A stretch of 64,000 bases of DNA from Siderastrea siderea (Eukaryota; Cnidaria; Anthozoa; Scleractinia; Rhizangiidae), in the NCBI GenBank assembly GCA_964030785.1, contig OZ034971.1, positions 16,437,400 through 16,501,399 of the forward strand, written 5' to 3'. The notes below the pieces were generated by a model that had not been told where the DNA came from, did not search any database, and saw nothing but the letters and a program-made list of their open reading frames with translations. Each line of letters begins with the position of its first letter. Position 1 is the first letter of the stretch. Positions 1-12,745 of the stretch are shown in pieces. The position numbers and the translations under genes were made by a program.

Positions 1-1206
1 TATCAAATGAGCCAGCCAGTTCAAATGGCCCAACGAGTTGAAATGGCGCCACCAGATCAATGACTCAACCGGTTCAAATGGCCCAACCATATCAAATGAG
101 TCAAACGGCTCAAATAAGCCAATCATTCCAAATAAGGCAATCCGATGAAATGACCCAACTATATCAAATGAGCCAACCAGTTCAAACGACCCAAACATAT
201 CAAATGAGCCAACCGGTTCAAATGGGCCAACAAGATCAAATTAGCCAACCACTTCAAATGCCCCAAACGTTTAAATAGCCCAACCATTTCAAATGAGCAA
301 ACCGGTTTAAATGGCCCGAGCATGTTGAATGACCCAACTGGTTTAAATTACCCAACGAGTTCAAATGGGCCAGCCACATCAAATGACCCATCTGGTTCAA
401 ATGGACCAATCATATCAAATGAGGCAACCAGTTCAAATGGCCCAACCATATCAAATGACTCAACTGGTTCGAATGGCCCAACCATTTAAAATGAGTAAAC
501 CGGTTTAATTTCCTCAATCATATCAAATGAGGGAACCGATTTAAATGACCCAGCCGGTTTAAATGACCCAACCAGTTCGAATGGCCAAACTTCTTCAAAT
601 GGCCCAACCATATCAAATGAACCAACCAGTTCAAATGGACCAACCATATCAATTGACCAAACAGGTTCAAATGACCCAACCAGTTCAAATGGCCAAACCA
701 TATTAAATGAACCAACCGGCTCCAATAAGAGAATCATATCAAAAAACCCAACCATATCAAATGAGGCAACCGGTTAAAATGGCCCAACCACATCAAGTGA
801 TCCAATCGGTTCAAATGACCCAAGCAGTTCAAATTGCCCAACGATATCAAATGAGCAACCCAGGTTAAATGGGCGAACCATATCAACTGACCCAACCGGT
901 TCAAATTACCCAATCAGTTCAAATTAACCCAGCTATATCAAATTACCGAACCGGTTCAAATGGACCAATATCAAGTGAGCCAACTGGTTGAAATTGCCCA
1001 ACCATATCAAATGACTCAACTGGTTCAAATGGCTCAACCATATCAAATGAGGCAACTGGCTCAAATAAGCGAATCATATCAAATAAGCTAACCAGAGCAA
1101 ATGACCCAACCATTTCAAATGACTCAACTATATCAAACGGGCCAACCGGTTGAATTGGCCCAACCATTTCAAATGACCCAACCGGTTCAAATGACTCAAC
1201 GGCGAA
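1..1206. repeat. 18-bp satellite array, CAAATG orientation
   Basis: Degenerate 18-bp monomers run head to tail, roughly 65 of them. Each has a CAAATG core, then a CCAACC-like block, then alternately GGTT or ATAT, so the true unit is a 36-bp dimer. The array is cut by the window start. It ends at the start of the 97-bp satellite, at the same kind of junction seen near 26825 and 52805. At 271-274 it keeps the uninterrupted TTAA site that is filled by a 2.2-kb element in the copy at 49508-51718. Confidence 0.93.
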
Positions 1207-2254
1207 CTCAGCCCCAGATCAGCACGTTTTGCCATTTTCGCAATGGGCGAACCACTTTTTAGCTATTTTTTAGCAAAGTGCACGAGTTTGTGCAAAACAG
1301 CGTTTTCAGCCGGATGTCAGCACGTTTTTTCATTTTAGGCAATGGGCGCACCACTTTTTGCGATTTGCAGCAAAGTGCACTAGTTTCTGCAACTCAGAGT
1401 TTTCAGCGCGATATTAGAAATTTTTCTCATTTTCTACTTTTTAGCCTTTTTAGCCATTTTTAGCAAAGTGCTCGACTTTGTACAAAGCAGTCTTTATAGC
1501 CCGAGATTAGCACGTTTTCTCATTTTCGTACTCGGCGCACCACTTTTTAGCGACTTTAAGTAAAGTCAACGAGTTTTCAGCATTTTCAGCCGGAGATCAG
1601 CACGTATTGTCATTTTCGCACTGGGCGCACTACTTTTTAGCCATTTTTAGCAAACTGCACGAGTTTCTACAAAACAGTCTTTTCAGGTCGAGATCAGCAC
1701 CTTTTCTCATTTTCGCACTGGGCGCACCACTTTTTAGTGATTTTCAGCAAAATGCACGGGTTTGTACAAAACAGCGTTTTCAGCCCTAGATCAGCACGTT
1801 TTCCATTTCTACACTGGGCGAACCACTTTTTAGCCATTCTTAGCAAAGTGCACGAGTTTGCGGAAAGGCGCGTTAAGAGCCCGAGATCAGCACCTTTTAA
1901 TGATTTTAAGCAAAGTGTACGAGTTTGTACAGAACAGAAGTTTTCTGCACAATATCAGCACGTTTTGCCATTTTTGCACTTGGCACACAACTTTTCAACG
2001 GTTTTCAGCAAAGTGCACGAGTTTGTACAGTCTTTACAGCCCCAAATCAGCACGTTTTGGGATTTTGGCACTGGGCGCACTAATATTTAGCGATTTTCAG
2101 GAAAGTGCCCGAGTTTGTGGAAGACAGCATTTTCAGCTTGAGATCAGCACGTTTTGTCAGTTTCGCAGCCAGCGCACCACTGTTTAGCGATTTTTAGCAA
2201 AGTGCACCAGTTTGTACAAAACAGCGTTTCCAGCTCGAGATCAGCATTTTAGCA
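1207..2254 (+). repeat. 97-bp satellite, GATCAGCACG orientation (macro-unit 1)
   Basis: About 10-11 monomers of a 97-bp tandem repeat. Recognisable landmarks in each are GATCAGCACGTTTTG, a CACTTTTTAGC block, AAAGTGCACGAG and the palindrome TTTGTACAAA. The first monomers match those at 26826 onward and 52806 onward almost base for base. The array flips orientation at about 2254. Compared with macro-unit 2, a piece of about 30 bp is missing just before the flip. Confidence 0.93.
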
Positions 2255-5200
2255 CAAAATCGTGCACTTTGCTGAGAGTCGCTAAAAAGTGGTGGGCCCT
2301 GTGCAAAAATGACAAAACGTGCTGATCTCGGGCTGAAAATGCTGTTTCGTACAAACTCGTGCACTTTCCTGAAAGTCGCGAAAAAGTGGTGGGCCCTTTG
2401 CGAACATGGCAAAACGTGCCGATCTTAGGCTGAAAACGCTGTTTTATACAAACTCGTCCAGTTTGCTGTTTTGTACAAACTCGTACAGTTTGCTAAAAAT
2501 CGGTAAAAGTAGTGCGCCCAGTCCAGAAATGACAAAACGTTCTGCTCTGCTACTGAAAGCCCTGATTTGCAGAAACTAGTGAACTTTGTTGAAAATCGCT
2601 AAAAACTGGTGCGCCTAGTGCAAAAATGACAAAACGTGCTGATCTCGGGCTGAAAACGCTGACTTGCAAAAAGTAGTGCATTTTGCTGAAAACGCTAAAA
2701 AGTGTTGTGCCCAGTGTGGACATAACAAAACCTGCTGATCTCGGGCTGAAAACTTCTTTTCTGTAGAAACTCGTGCACTTTGCTGAAAACCGCTAAAAAG
2801 TGGTGTCCCCAGCGGCTAAAATGGGAAAACGTGCTGATCTCGGGCTTAAAACGGTGTTTTGCGGAAACCAGTGCACTTTGCTGAAAACCGCTAAAAAGTG
2901 GCGCGACTTGTGAGAAAATGACAAAACGTGCTGATCTCGCGCTGAAATCGGTATTTTGTACAAACTCCTACACTTTGCCGAAAATCACTACAAACGTAGT
3001 GTGCCCATTGCCTAAGCTGAGAAAACGTGCTGATCTCGGGCTGAATAGGTTATTTTGCACACACTCGTGCAATTTCGTGAAAATGGCTAAAAAGTGGTTC
3101 GCTTAGTGCGGAAATGAAAAAACGTGCTGATCTCGGGCTGAATTCGCTGTTTTGTACAAACTCGTGCACTTTGCTGTAAAGCGTTAAAAAGTGGTGCACC
3201 AAGTTCGAAAATGACAAAACGTGGTGATTTCGGGCTGAATGGTTCAGTTTGCTGAAAAGGCTAAAAAGTGGTCCGCCGAGTGCTAAAGTAACAAAACGTG
3301 CTGATCTCGGGCTCAAAACGTCTGTTCTGTACTAATTCGTGCACTTTGCTGGAAACAGTTGAAAAATAAATGGTGTGCCCCGTACGATAATGACAAAACG
3401 TGCTAACCTCGGGCTGAAAACGCTGTTTTTTACAAACGCATGCACTTTACTGAAAATTGCTAAAAAGTGGTTCGCCAAGTGCGAAAATGGCAAAAAATTC
3501 TGATCTCAACATGACAACGGTGTTTTGTAAAAACTCGTGCACTTTGCTGAAAATCGCTAAAAAGTGGTGCGCCCAGTGCGAGAATGCCAAAACGTGCTGA
3601 TCCCGGACTGAAAACGCTGTTTTCCAAAAACCCGTGCACTTTGCTGAAAACCCCTAAAAAGTAGTGTGCCCAGTGCTAAAATGACAAAACGTGCTGATTT
3701 CGAAATGAAAACGCTGTTTTGTAAAAACTCGTGCACTTTGCCTAAAACCGTTTAAAGGGGTGTACTTCTTGCGAAAATAACAAAAACTGGTGCGCTTAGT
3801 GCAAAAATGACAAAACCTGCATATCTCGGACTGAAAACGAACTTTTGGAAAAAGTCGTGATTTTTGTTGAAAATCTCTAAAAAGTGGTGTGCCCAGTACG
3901 AAAATGACAAAACTTGCTAATCTCGGGCTGAACACGTCTGTTCTGTACAAACTCGTGAACTTTCCTCAAAATTGCCAAAAAGTGGTGTGCTCAGTGCGAA
4001 AATGACAAGACGTGCTGATCTCGGGCTAAAAATGCTGTTTTGCAAAACTCATGGGCTTTGCTGAAAATCGCTAAAAAGTGGTGGGCCTAGTGAGGAATTG
4101 ACAAACCGTGCTGATCTCGGGCTAAAAAGGCTATTTTGCACAAACTCGTGCACTTTCGAAAAATGGCTAAAAAGTGGTTCGCCGAGTGCGGAAATGAAAA
4201 AACGTGCTGATCTCCGGCTGAGTTTCCTGTTTTGTACAAACTCGTGCACTTTCCTGAAAAGCGTTAACAAATGGTGTACCAAGTGGGAAAATGACAAAAC
4301 GTGGTGATTTCGGGCTGAAAACTTCTGTTTTGTACAAACTCGTGCACTTTGCCGAAAACCGCTTAAAAGTGGTGTACCCCTTGCGAAAATGGGTGTGCTC
4401 AGTGGGAAAATGCCAAAATGTGCTGATCTCGGGCTGAAAACTTGTGTTCTGTACAAACTCGTGGACTTTGCTGCAAACCGTTAAAAAGTGGTGTCCACGT
4501 GCGAAAATAACAAAACGTGCGGATCTCGCGCTGAAAACGCTGACTTGCAAAAAGTAGTGCACTTTGCTGAAATCGCCAAAAAGTGTTGTGCCCAGTGCGG
4601 TTATAACAAAACGTGCTGATCTCGCCCTGAAATCGCTGTTTTGTACAAACTCGTACACTTTGCTAAAAATGACTAAAAAGTAGTGCGCCCATTGCCTAAA
4701 ATGAGAAAAGGTGCTGATATCGGGCTGAAAATACTTTTGCACAAACTCGTGCACTTTGCTAAAAATGGCTAAAATGTGGTTCGCCCAGTGCGGAAATGAC
4801 AAAACGTGCTGATAACGGGCTGAAAACTTCTGTTCTGTACTAATTCGTGCACTTTGCTGCAAATCGCTTAAAACTGGTGCGCCCAGTGCAAAAATGGGAA
4901 AACATTCTGATCTCGAGATGACAATGGTGTTTTGTACAAACCCGTGCACTTTGCTGAAAATCGCTAAAAAGTGGTGCGCATAGTGCGAAAATGACAAAAC
5001 GTGCTGATCTCGGGCTGAAAACGCTGATTTGCAAAAAGTAGTGCACTTTGCTGAAAACCATACAACGTGTTGTGCCCAGTGCGGATATAACAAAAGGTTT
5101 TGATCCCGGGCGGAAAACACTGTTTTCCACAAACCCGTGCACTTTGCTGAAAACCCCTAAAAAGTGGTGTGCCCAGTGCTAAAATGACAAAACGTGCTGA

Positions 5201-5597
5201 TCTCGGAATGAAAACGCTGTTTTGTAAAAGCTCGTGCACCTTGCCTAAACCCGTTTAAGGGGGTGTACCCCTTGCGAAAATGACAAAAAGTGGCGCGTTC
5301 AGTGCGAAAATGACAATACGTGCATATCTCGTACTGAAAACGCTTTGTTGAAAATCGCTAAAAAGTGGTGCACCGTGAACTTTGTTGAAAATCGCTAAAA
5401 AGTGGTGCACCCAGTACAAAAAAGACAAAATTTGCTGATCTCGGGCTGGAAACGTCTGTTCTGTACAAACTCGTGCACTTTGCTAAAAACCGGTAAAAAG
5501 TGGTGTGCCCAGTGCCTAAATGAGGAAACGTCCTGATCTCGGGCGCAAAACGCTGCACAGACTCGTTCACTTTGGCTAACAAATGGTTCGCAAGTGC
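2255..5597 (-). repeat. 97-bp satellite, inverted orientation (macro-unit 1)
   Basis: About 34 monomers of the same 97-bp repeat read as GTGCTGATCTCGGGC on the plus strand, the reverse complement of the preceding block. Monomers vary by point changes and small indels, and some pairs form longer repeating blocks. Long open frames run through it on the minus strand (for example 321 codons at 4167-5132). They are a by-product of a stop-poor monomer and not evidence of a protein. At 5597 it joins the 18-bp satellite directly. In the other macro-units the 97-mers continue past this point, so a deletion or unequal exchange happened here. Confidence 0.93.
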
Positions 5598-7867
5598 GGG
5601 TCAATTAAACTGGTTTGGTTATTTGTTATGGTTGGGCTATTTAAACCGGTTGGGTCATTTCATCTGGTTGAGTCATTTGATATGGTTTTGCCATTTGAAT
5701 CAGTAGGCTCATTTGATATGGTAGGGCCATTTAAACCTTTTGGGCCATTTGAACTGGTTGGGTCATTTGAACCGGTTCCGTCATTTGATATGGTTGGGCA
5801 ATTTAAACCGGTTTGCTCATTTGATATGGTTTGGTCATTTGAACCGGTCGGGTCATTTGATATGGTTGGGCCTTCTGAAGCAGTTGGCTCATTTGATAGT
5901 CTGTTGCCTTATTTGAACTGGTTGGGTCATTTGAACCGGATGGCTAATCTGATATGGTTGGGCCATTTGAACCGGGTGGCTCATTTGATATGGTTAGGTC
6001 GTTTGAAATAGTTGGGTCATTTGATCTGGGTAGCTTATTTGATATGATTGGCTTATTTGAACCGGTTGGCTCACTTGATACGGTTGGGCCACTTGAAATG
6101 GTTGGGTCATTTAAAGCTGTTGGGTCAGTTGCTATGGTTGGGTCATTTGAACTGGTTGGGTCATTTGATATGGTTGGGCCATTTGAGATTGTTGGGTCAT
6201 TTGATATGGTTGGGCCATTTGAACCGGTTGAAACAGTTGATATGGTTGGGCAATTTGAACCGCTTGGCTCATTTGATATGGTTGGGCAATTTGAACGAGT
6301 TGGCTCATTTGATATGGTTGGGTCATTTGAACCTGTTGGCTCATTTGAACTGGTTCGGTCATTTCAACTGGTTTTCTCATCTGATATGGTTGGGCCATCT
6401 GAAATGGTTGGGTCACTTGAACCGGTCGGGTCATTTGATATGGTTGGGCCTTCTGAAGCAGTTGGCTCATTTGATAGCCTGTTGCCTTATTTGAACTGGT
6501 TCGGTCATTTGAACCGGATGGCTAATCTGATATGGTTGGGCCATTTGAACCGGGTGGCTCATTTGATATGGTTAGGTCATTTGAAATACTTGGGTCATTT
6601 GATCTGGTTAGCTTATTTGATATGATTGGCTTAATTGAATCGGTTGCCTCATTTGATATGGTTGGGCCATTTAAACCGGTTGAGTCATTTGATATGATTG
6701 GGCCATTTGACTTGTTTGAGTCATTTTAAGCTGCTGGGTCAGTTGATATGGTTGGGTCATTTGAACTGGTTGGGCCATTTGATATGGTTAGCTTATTTGA
6801 TATGATTGGCTTATTTGAGCCGGTTGGCTGATTTGATATTGTTGGGGAATTTGAACCGGTTGAGTCATTTGCTATGGTTGGGCCATATCCACTGGTTGGG
6901 TCATTTGATATGGCTGGGTCATTTAATATGGTTGGGCCATTTGAGCTGGTTGGGTCATTTGACATGGTTGGGCCATTTGAACTAGTTGGTTGATTTGAAC
7001 TGGTTGGTCACTTAAACCTTTTGGGTCATTTAAATCGGTTCGCTCATTTGAAATAGTTGGGTCAATTAAACCGGTTTTCTCATTGATATGGTTGGGCCAT
7101 TTGAACCGGTTGGGTCATTTGATATGGTTAGGAAATTTGATCTGGTTAGGTCATTTCAGATGCTTTGGCCATTTGAACCAGTTTTCTCATTTGATATGGT
7201 TGGGCCATTTAAATCGGTTGGGCCATTCGACCTGGTTGGGTCATTTGAACCGGTTGGGTCATTTAAAATGGTTCGCTAATTTGATATGGTTGGGCCATTT
7301 AAACCGGCTGAGGCATTTGATTTGGTTGGGCCATTTGAACGGGTTGGGTCATTTAAATCGGTTCGTTCATTTGATATGGTTGGGTCATTTGAACCGGTTG
7401 AGACAATTGATATGGTTGGGCCATTTGAACTGGTTTGGTCATTTGAACCAGTTGGATCATTTTATATCGTGGGGTCATTTGAACCTGTTGGGTCATTTGA
7501 TGTGGTTGGGTTATTTGAACTGGTTGGCTCATTTGAACCGGATGGGTCACTTGATTTGGTTGGGCCATTTGAACCGGTTTGCTCGTCTGATATGGTTGGA
7601 TGATTTTATATGGTTGGGTCATTTGATCTGGTTGGCTTATTTGATACGATTGGCCTTTTTGAGTCGGTTGGCTTGTTTTATATGGTTGGGCCATTTGAAC
7701 CGGTTGATTCATTTGATATGGTTTAGCCATTTGAACTGGTTGGGTCATTTGAAACTGTTGGGTCATTTGATATGGGTGGGCCATTTGAACTGGTTGGGTC
7801 ATTTGAACCGGTTGGCTCATTTGATCTGGCTTGGCCATTTGAACCGGTTGGTTCATTTGATATGATT
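5598..7867. repeat. 18-bp satellite array, inverted (TTTGATATGGTTGGG sense)
   Basis: About 125 monomers of the 18-bp satellite, reverse-complemented relative to the array at 1-1206. Here it reads as alternating CATTTGATATGGTTGGG and CATTTGAACCGGTTGGG. Frames spelling [12 protein letters not shown] and [12 protein letters not shown] hexapeptides stay open for hundreds of codons because the monomer is exactly six codons long. Confidence 0.93.
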
Positions 7868-9622
7868 TGCAGAAATGACAATGGCAGTGCGGAAATGACA
7901 AAACAGGCTGATCTAGGACCAAAAACCCTGTTTTGCTCAAACTCGTGCACTTTCCTGAAAAGCGTTAAAAAGTTGTGTACCAAGTGCGGAAATCACAAAA
8001 CGTGGTGATTTCGGGTTGAAAACTTCTGTTTTGTACAAACTCGTGCACTTTGCCGAAAACCGCTTAAAAGTGGTGTACCCCTTGCGAAAATGGGTGTGCT
8101 CAGTGGGAAAATGCCAAAATGTGCTGATCTCGGGCTGAAAACTTGTGTTCTGTACAAACTCGCGCACTTTGCTGCAAACCGTTAAAAAGTGGTGTCCGCG
8201 TGCGAAAATGACAAAACGTGCTGATCTCCCGCTGAAAACGCTGACTTGCAAAAAGTAGTGCACTTTGCTGAAATCGCCAAAAAGTGTTGTGCCCAGTGCG
8301 GATATAACAAAACGTGCTGATCTCGCCCTGAAATCGCTGTTTTGTACAAACTCGTAGACTTTGCTAAAAATGACTAAAAAGTAGTGCGCCCATTGCTTAA
8401 AATGAGAAAAGGTGCTGATATCGGGCTGAAAACACTTTTGCACAAACTCGTGCACTTTGCTAAAAATGGCTAAGATGTGGTTCGCCCAGTGCGAAAATGA
8501 CAAAACGTGCTGATATCGGGCTGAAAACGCTGATTTGCAAAAAGTAGTGCACTTTGCTGAAAATGCTTCAACGTGTTGTGCCAAGTGCGGATATAACAAA
8601 AGGTTTTGATCCCGGGCGGAAAACACTCTTTTCCACAAACCCGTGTACTTTGCTGAAAACCCCTAAAAAGTGGTGTGCCCAGTGCTAAAATGACAAAACG
8701 TGCTGATCTCGGAATGAAAACGCTGTTTTGTAAAAGCTCGTGCATCTTGCCTAAACCCGTTTAAGGGGGTGTACCCCTTGCGAAAATGACAAAAAGTTTC
8801 GCGTTGAGTGCAAAAATGACAGTACGTGCATATCTCGCACTGAAAACGCTGTTTTGGAACAACTCGTGAACTTTGTTGAAAATCGCTAAAAAGTGGTGCA
8901 CCCAGTACAAAAAAGACAAAATTTGCTGATCTCGGGCTGGAAACGTCTGTTCTGTACAAACTCGTGCACTTTGCTAAAAACTGGTAAAAAGTAGTGTGCC
9001 CAGTGCCTAAATGAGAAAACGTCCTGATCTCGGGCTCAAAACGCTGTTTTGCACAGACTCGTTCACTTTGGCTAAAAAATGGTTCGCAAGTGCGGAAATG
9101 ACAAAACAGGCTGATCTCGGGCTGAGTTCGCTGTTTTGTACAAACTCATCAAGTTTGCTAAAAATGGGTAAAAAGTAGTGCACCCAGTGCGAAAATGACA
9201 AAACGTGCTGATCTAGGGCTGAAAACGCTGTTTTGCACAAACTTGTGCACTTTGCTGAAAATCCCTAAAAACTGGTTCGCGTAGTGCAAAAATGACAAGA
9301 CGTGCTGATCTCGGGCACAAAAGGTTTTTTTGTACAAACTCGAGCACTTTCCTGTAAGTCGCTAAAAAGTTGTGGGCCCAGTGCGAAAATGGCAAAACGT
9401 GAAGATCTCAGGCTGAAAACGCTGTTTTGGACAAACTCGTGCACTCTGCTGGAAATTGCTACAAAGTGGTGCGCCCTGTGCGGAAATGACAAAACGTGCT
9501 GACCTAGGGCAGAAAACGCTGTATTCCACAAAGTCGTGCACTTTAATGAAAATTGCTACAAAGTGGTGCGCCCAGTGCGGAAATGACAAACCGTGCTGAT
9601 CTCGCGCTCAATTCGCTCCTGG
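7868..9622 (-). repeat. 97-bp satellite block, second inverted copy in macro-unit 1
   Basis: About 18 monomers in inverted orientation. From about 7937 it repeats the block at about 4240-5100 nearly verbatim, and its last part matches the end of the 97-mer block in macro-units 2 and 3 (junction near 31360 and 59610). Macro-unit 1 therefore carries an extra 97-mer plus 18-mer segment that macro-unit 2 lacks. Confidence 0.92.
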
Positions 9623-12420
9623 GTAATTTAAACCGCTTGGTTCATTTGATATGATTGGTTTATTTGAGCCGGTTGGCTCATTTGATATGGTTGGGCCATT
9701 TAAATTGGTTGGCTCATTTGATATGTTTGGGCCATTTGAACCGGTTCAGTCAATTGATATGGTTGGGCCATTTAAACTCGTTGGGTCATTTGAAGCTTTT
9801 GGGTCATTTGATATGGATGTGTCATTTGATCTGGGTTGGCTTACTTGATATGATTGGCTTATTTGAGCTGGTCGGCTCAATTGACATGTTTGGGCCAGTT
9901 GAACCGGTTGAGTCATTGGAACCGGTCCGGTCATTAAAACCGGTTTGCTTATTTGATATGGTTGGGTCAGTTAAACTGGTTTGGTGATTTGTTATGGTTG
10001 GGCTATTTGAACCGGTTGGGTCATTTGATCTGGTTGGGTCATTTGATATGGTTTGGCCATTTGAATCAGTAGGCTCGTTTGATATGGTTGGACCATTTAA
10101 ACCTTTTGGGCCATTTGAACTTGTTGGCTCATTTGAACCGGTTGCGTCATTTGATATGGTTGGGCAATATAAACCGGTTTGCTCATTTGATATGGTTTGG
10201 TCGTTTGAACTGGTTGGGTAATTTGAACCGGTGGGGTCATTTGATATGGTTGGGCCTTTTGAAGCAGTTGCCTCATTTGATATGGTTGGGTCATTTAAGC
10301 CTGTTGCCTTATTTGAACTAGTTCGGTCATTTGAACCGGATGCCTAATCTGATATGGTTGGGCCATTTGAACCGGGTGGCTCATTTGATATGGTTAGGTC
10401 ATTTGAAATAGTTGGGTCATTTGATCTGGTTAGCTTATTTGATATGATTGGCTTATTTGAACCGGTTGGCTCACTTGATATGGTTGGCCCATTTGAACCG
10501 GTTGAGTCATTTGATATGGGTGGGCGATTTGATATGGTTGGGCCATTTGAACCGGTTGAGACATTTGATATGGTTGGGCAATTTGACACCGCTTGGCTCA
10601 TTTGATATGGTTGGGTCATTTGAACCTGTTGGCTCATTTGAACTGGTTCGGTCATTTGAACTGGTTTTCTCATCTGATATGGTTGGGCCATCTGAAATTG
10701 TTGGGTCATTTGATCTGGTTGGGTCATTTGATATGGTTGGGCCACTTAAACCGGTTGCTTCATTTGTTAGGGTTAGGTCATTTGAAATACTTGGGTCATT
10801 TGATCTGGCTAGCTTATTTGATATGATTGGCTTAATTGAATCGGTTGCCTCATTTGATATGGTTGGGCCATTTAAACCGGTTGAGTCATTTGATATGATT
10901 GGGCCATTTTACCTGGTTGAGTCATTTTAAGCTGCTGGGCAGTTGATATGGTTGGGTTATTTGAACTGGTTGGGCCATTTGATATGGTTAGCTTATTTGA
11001 TATGATTGGCTTATTTGAGCCGGTTGGCTGATTTGATATTGTTGGGCCATTTGAACCGGTTGAGTCATTTGCTATGGTTGGGCCATATGCATTGGTTGGG
11101 TCATTTGATATGGCTGGGTCATTTAATATGGTTGGGCCATTTGAGCTGGTTGGGTCATTTGACATGGTTGGGCCATTTGAACTGATTGGGTCACTTAAAC
11201 CTTTTGGGTCATTTAAATCGGTTCGCTCATTTGATATAGTTGGGTCAATTAAACCGGTTTGCTCATTGATATGGTTGGGCCATTTGAACCGGTCGGGTCA
11301 TTTGATTTGGTTGGGTCATTTGAACCGGTTGGGTCATTTAAAATGGTTCGCTAATTTGATATGGTTGGGCCATTTAATCCGACTGAGCCATTTGATTTGG
11401 TTGGGCCATTTGAACCGGTTGGGTCATTTAAACCGGTTCGTTCATTTGATATGGTTGGGTCATTTGAACCGGTTGAGACAATTGATATGGTTGTGCCATT
11501 TGAACTGGTTTGGTCATTTGAACCAGTTGGATCATTTGATATCGTTGGGTCATTTGAACCTGTTGGGTCATTTTATATGGTTGGGTTATTTGAACTGGTT
11601 GGGTCATTTGAACCGGATGGGTCACTTGATTTGGTTGGGCCATTTGAACCGGTTGGCTCGTCTGATATGGTTGGGTGATTTTATATGGTTGGGTCATTTG
11701 ATCTGGTTGGCTTATTTGATATGATTCGCCTTTTTGAGTCGGTTGGTTCATTTGATATGGTTGGGCCATTTGAACTGGTTGAGTCATTTGATATGGTTTG
11801 GCCATTTGAACTGGTTGGGTCATTTGAAACTGTTGGGTCATTTGATATGGGTGAGCCATTTGAACTGGTTGGGTGATTTTAACCGGCTCGCTCATTTGAT
11901 CTGGTTTGGCCATTTGAACCGGTTGGTTCATTTGATATGGTTTGGCCATTTGAACTGGTTGGGTAATTTGAACCAGTTGGGTCACTTGATATGGTGGCGC
12001 CATTTCAACCGGTTTTATCCATTTGAACCGGTTGGGTCATTTGATCTGGTTGGTTCATTTGATTCGGTTGTTCGATTTTATCCGGTTTGATCAATTGATC
12101 CAGGTTGGCCATTTGAACTGGTTGGCTCATTTGGTCTGGTTGATTTGAACCGGTTGGCTCATTTAAACTGGTTACGTCATTTGATATGCTAGGGTCATTT
12201 GAACCGGTTGGCTCATTTGATATGGTTGGGTCAATAAAACTCGTTAACTCTTTTGATATGGTTGGGTCATTTGATATGGTTGGGCCATTTGAACTGGTGG
12301 AATCATTTGATATGGTTCGGCCATTTGAAGCGGTTGAATCATTTGATCTGACTGGTTGATTTGAAACAGTTGGCTCATTTGATCTCGTTGGGCCATTTGA
12401 ACAGAATGGCTTATTTGAGT
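9623..12420. repeat. 18-bp satellite array, inverted
   Basis: About 155 monomers in the TTTGATATGG orientation. It parallels 5598-7867, 31361-34130 and 59611-64000, including shared private variants. It ends where the transposon-derived palindrome begins, at a junction shared with 34130. Confidence 0.92.
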
Positions 12421-12745
12421 AATTTGTATTGCATCTTTCAACAGCATGTAAACCCTGAATATAAACTCAAGCAGTTGTTGCATTTTTAACCGCTGTCAAA
12501 CCATATCAAACAAAACTGTTTAGTTCAACAGGACTGCACAAGAATGAATGCAACTTTTGAACTGGTTTCAGTATGTTGGCATTTGTGAAAATCACAATCA
12601 GTGGCTGGGTTTTGGAGTTCAGAGTTTGGACAGTAAGTCCACACAGTGGTTTGATCCAGTTATTGTTATATTTTGAACATCATAAGCTTAGATGATCATT
12701 TTAATAGAAAATGTATTCAGTACCTAAATCATGATTCACTGTACT

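Noticed and set aside
4167..5132. 321-codon ORF and similar long ORFs in the 97-bp satellite as genes
   Set aside because: The ORF is three frames of one tandem monomer in turn. Similar ORFs lie on both sides of every array and break at indels, and there is no start context or domain.
2255..5597. 97-bp array as a CRISPR array
   Set aside because: There is no repeat/spacer split with unique spacers. The full monomer is repeated, monomers diverge throughout, and the host is eukaryotic.
7083..7865. 260-codon and similar hexapeptide-repeat ORFs in the 18-bp satellite as genes
   Set aside because: Overlapping frames on both strands are equally open because the monomer is six codons long, so openness carries no coding signal.
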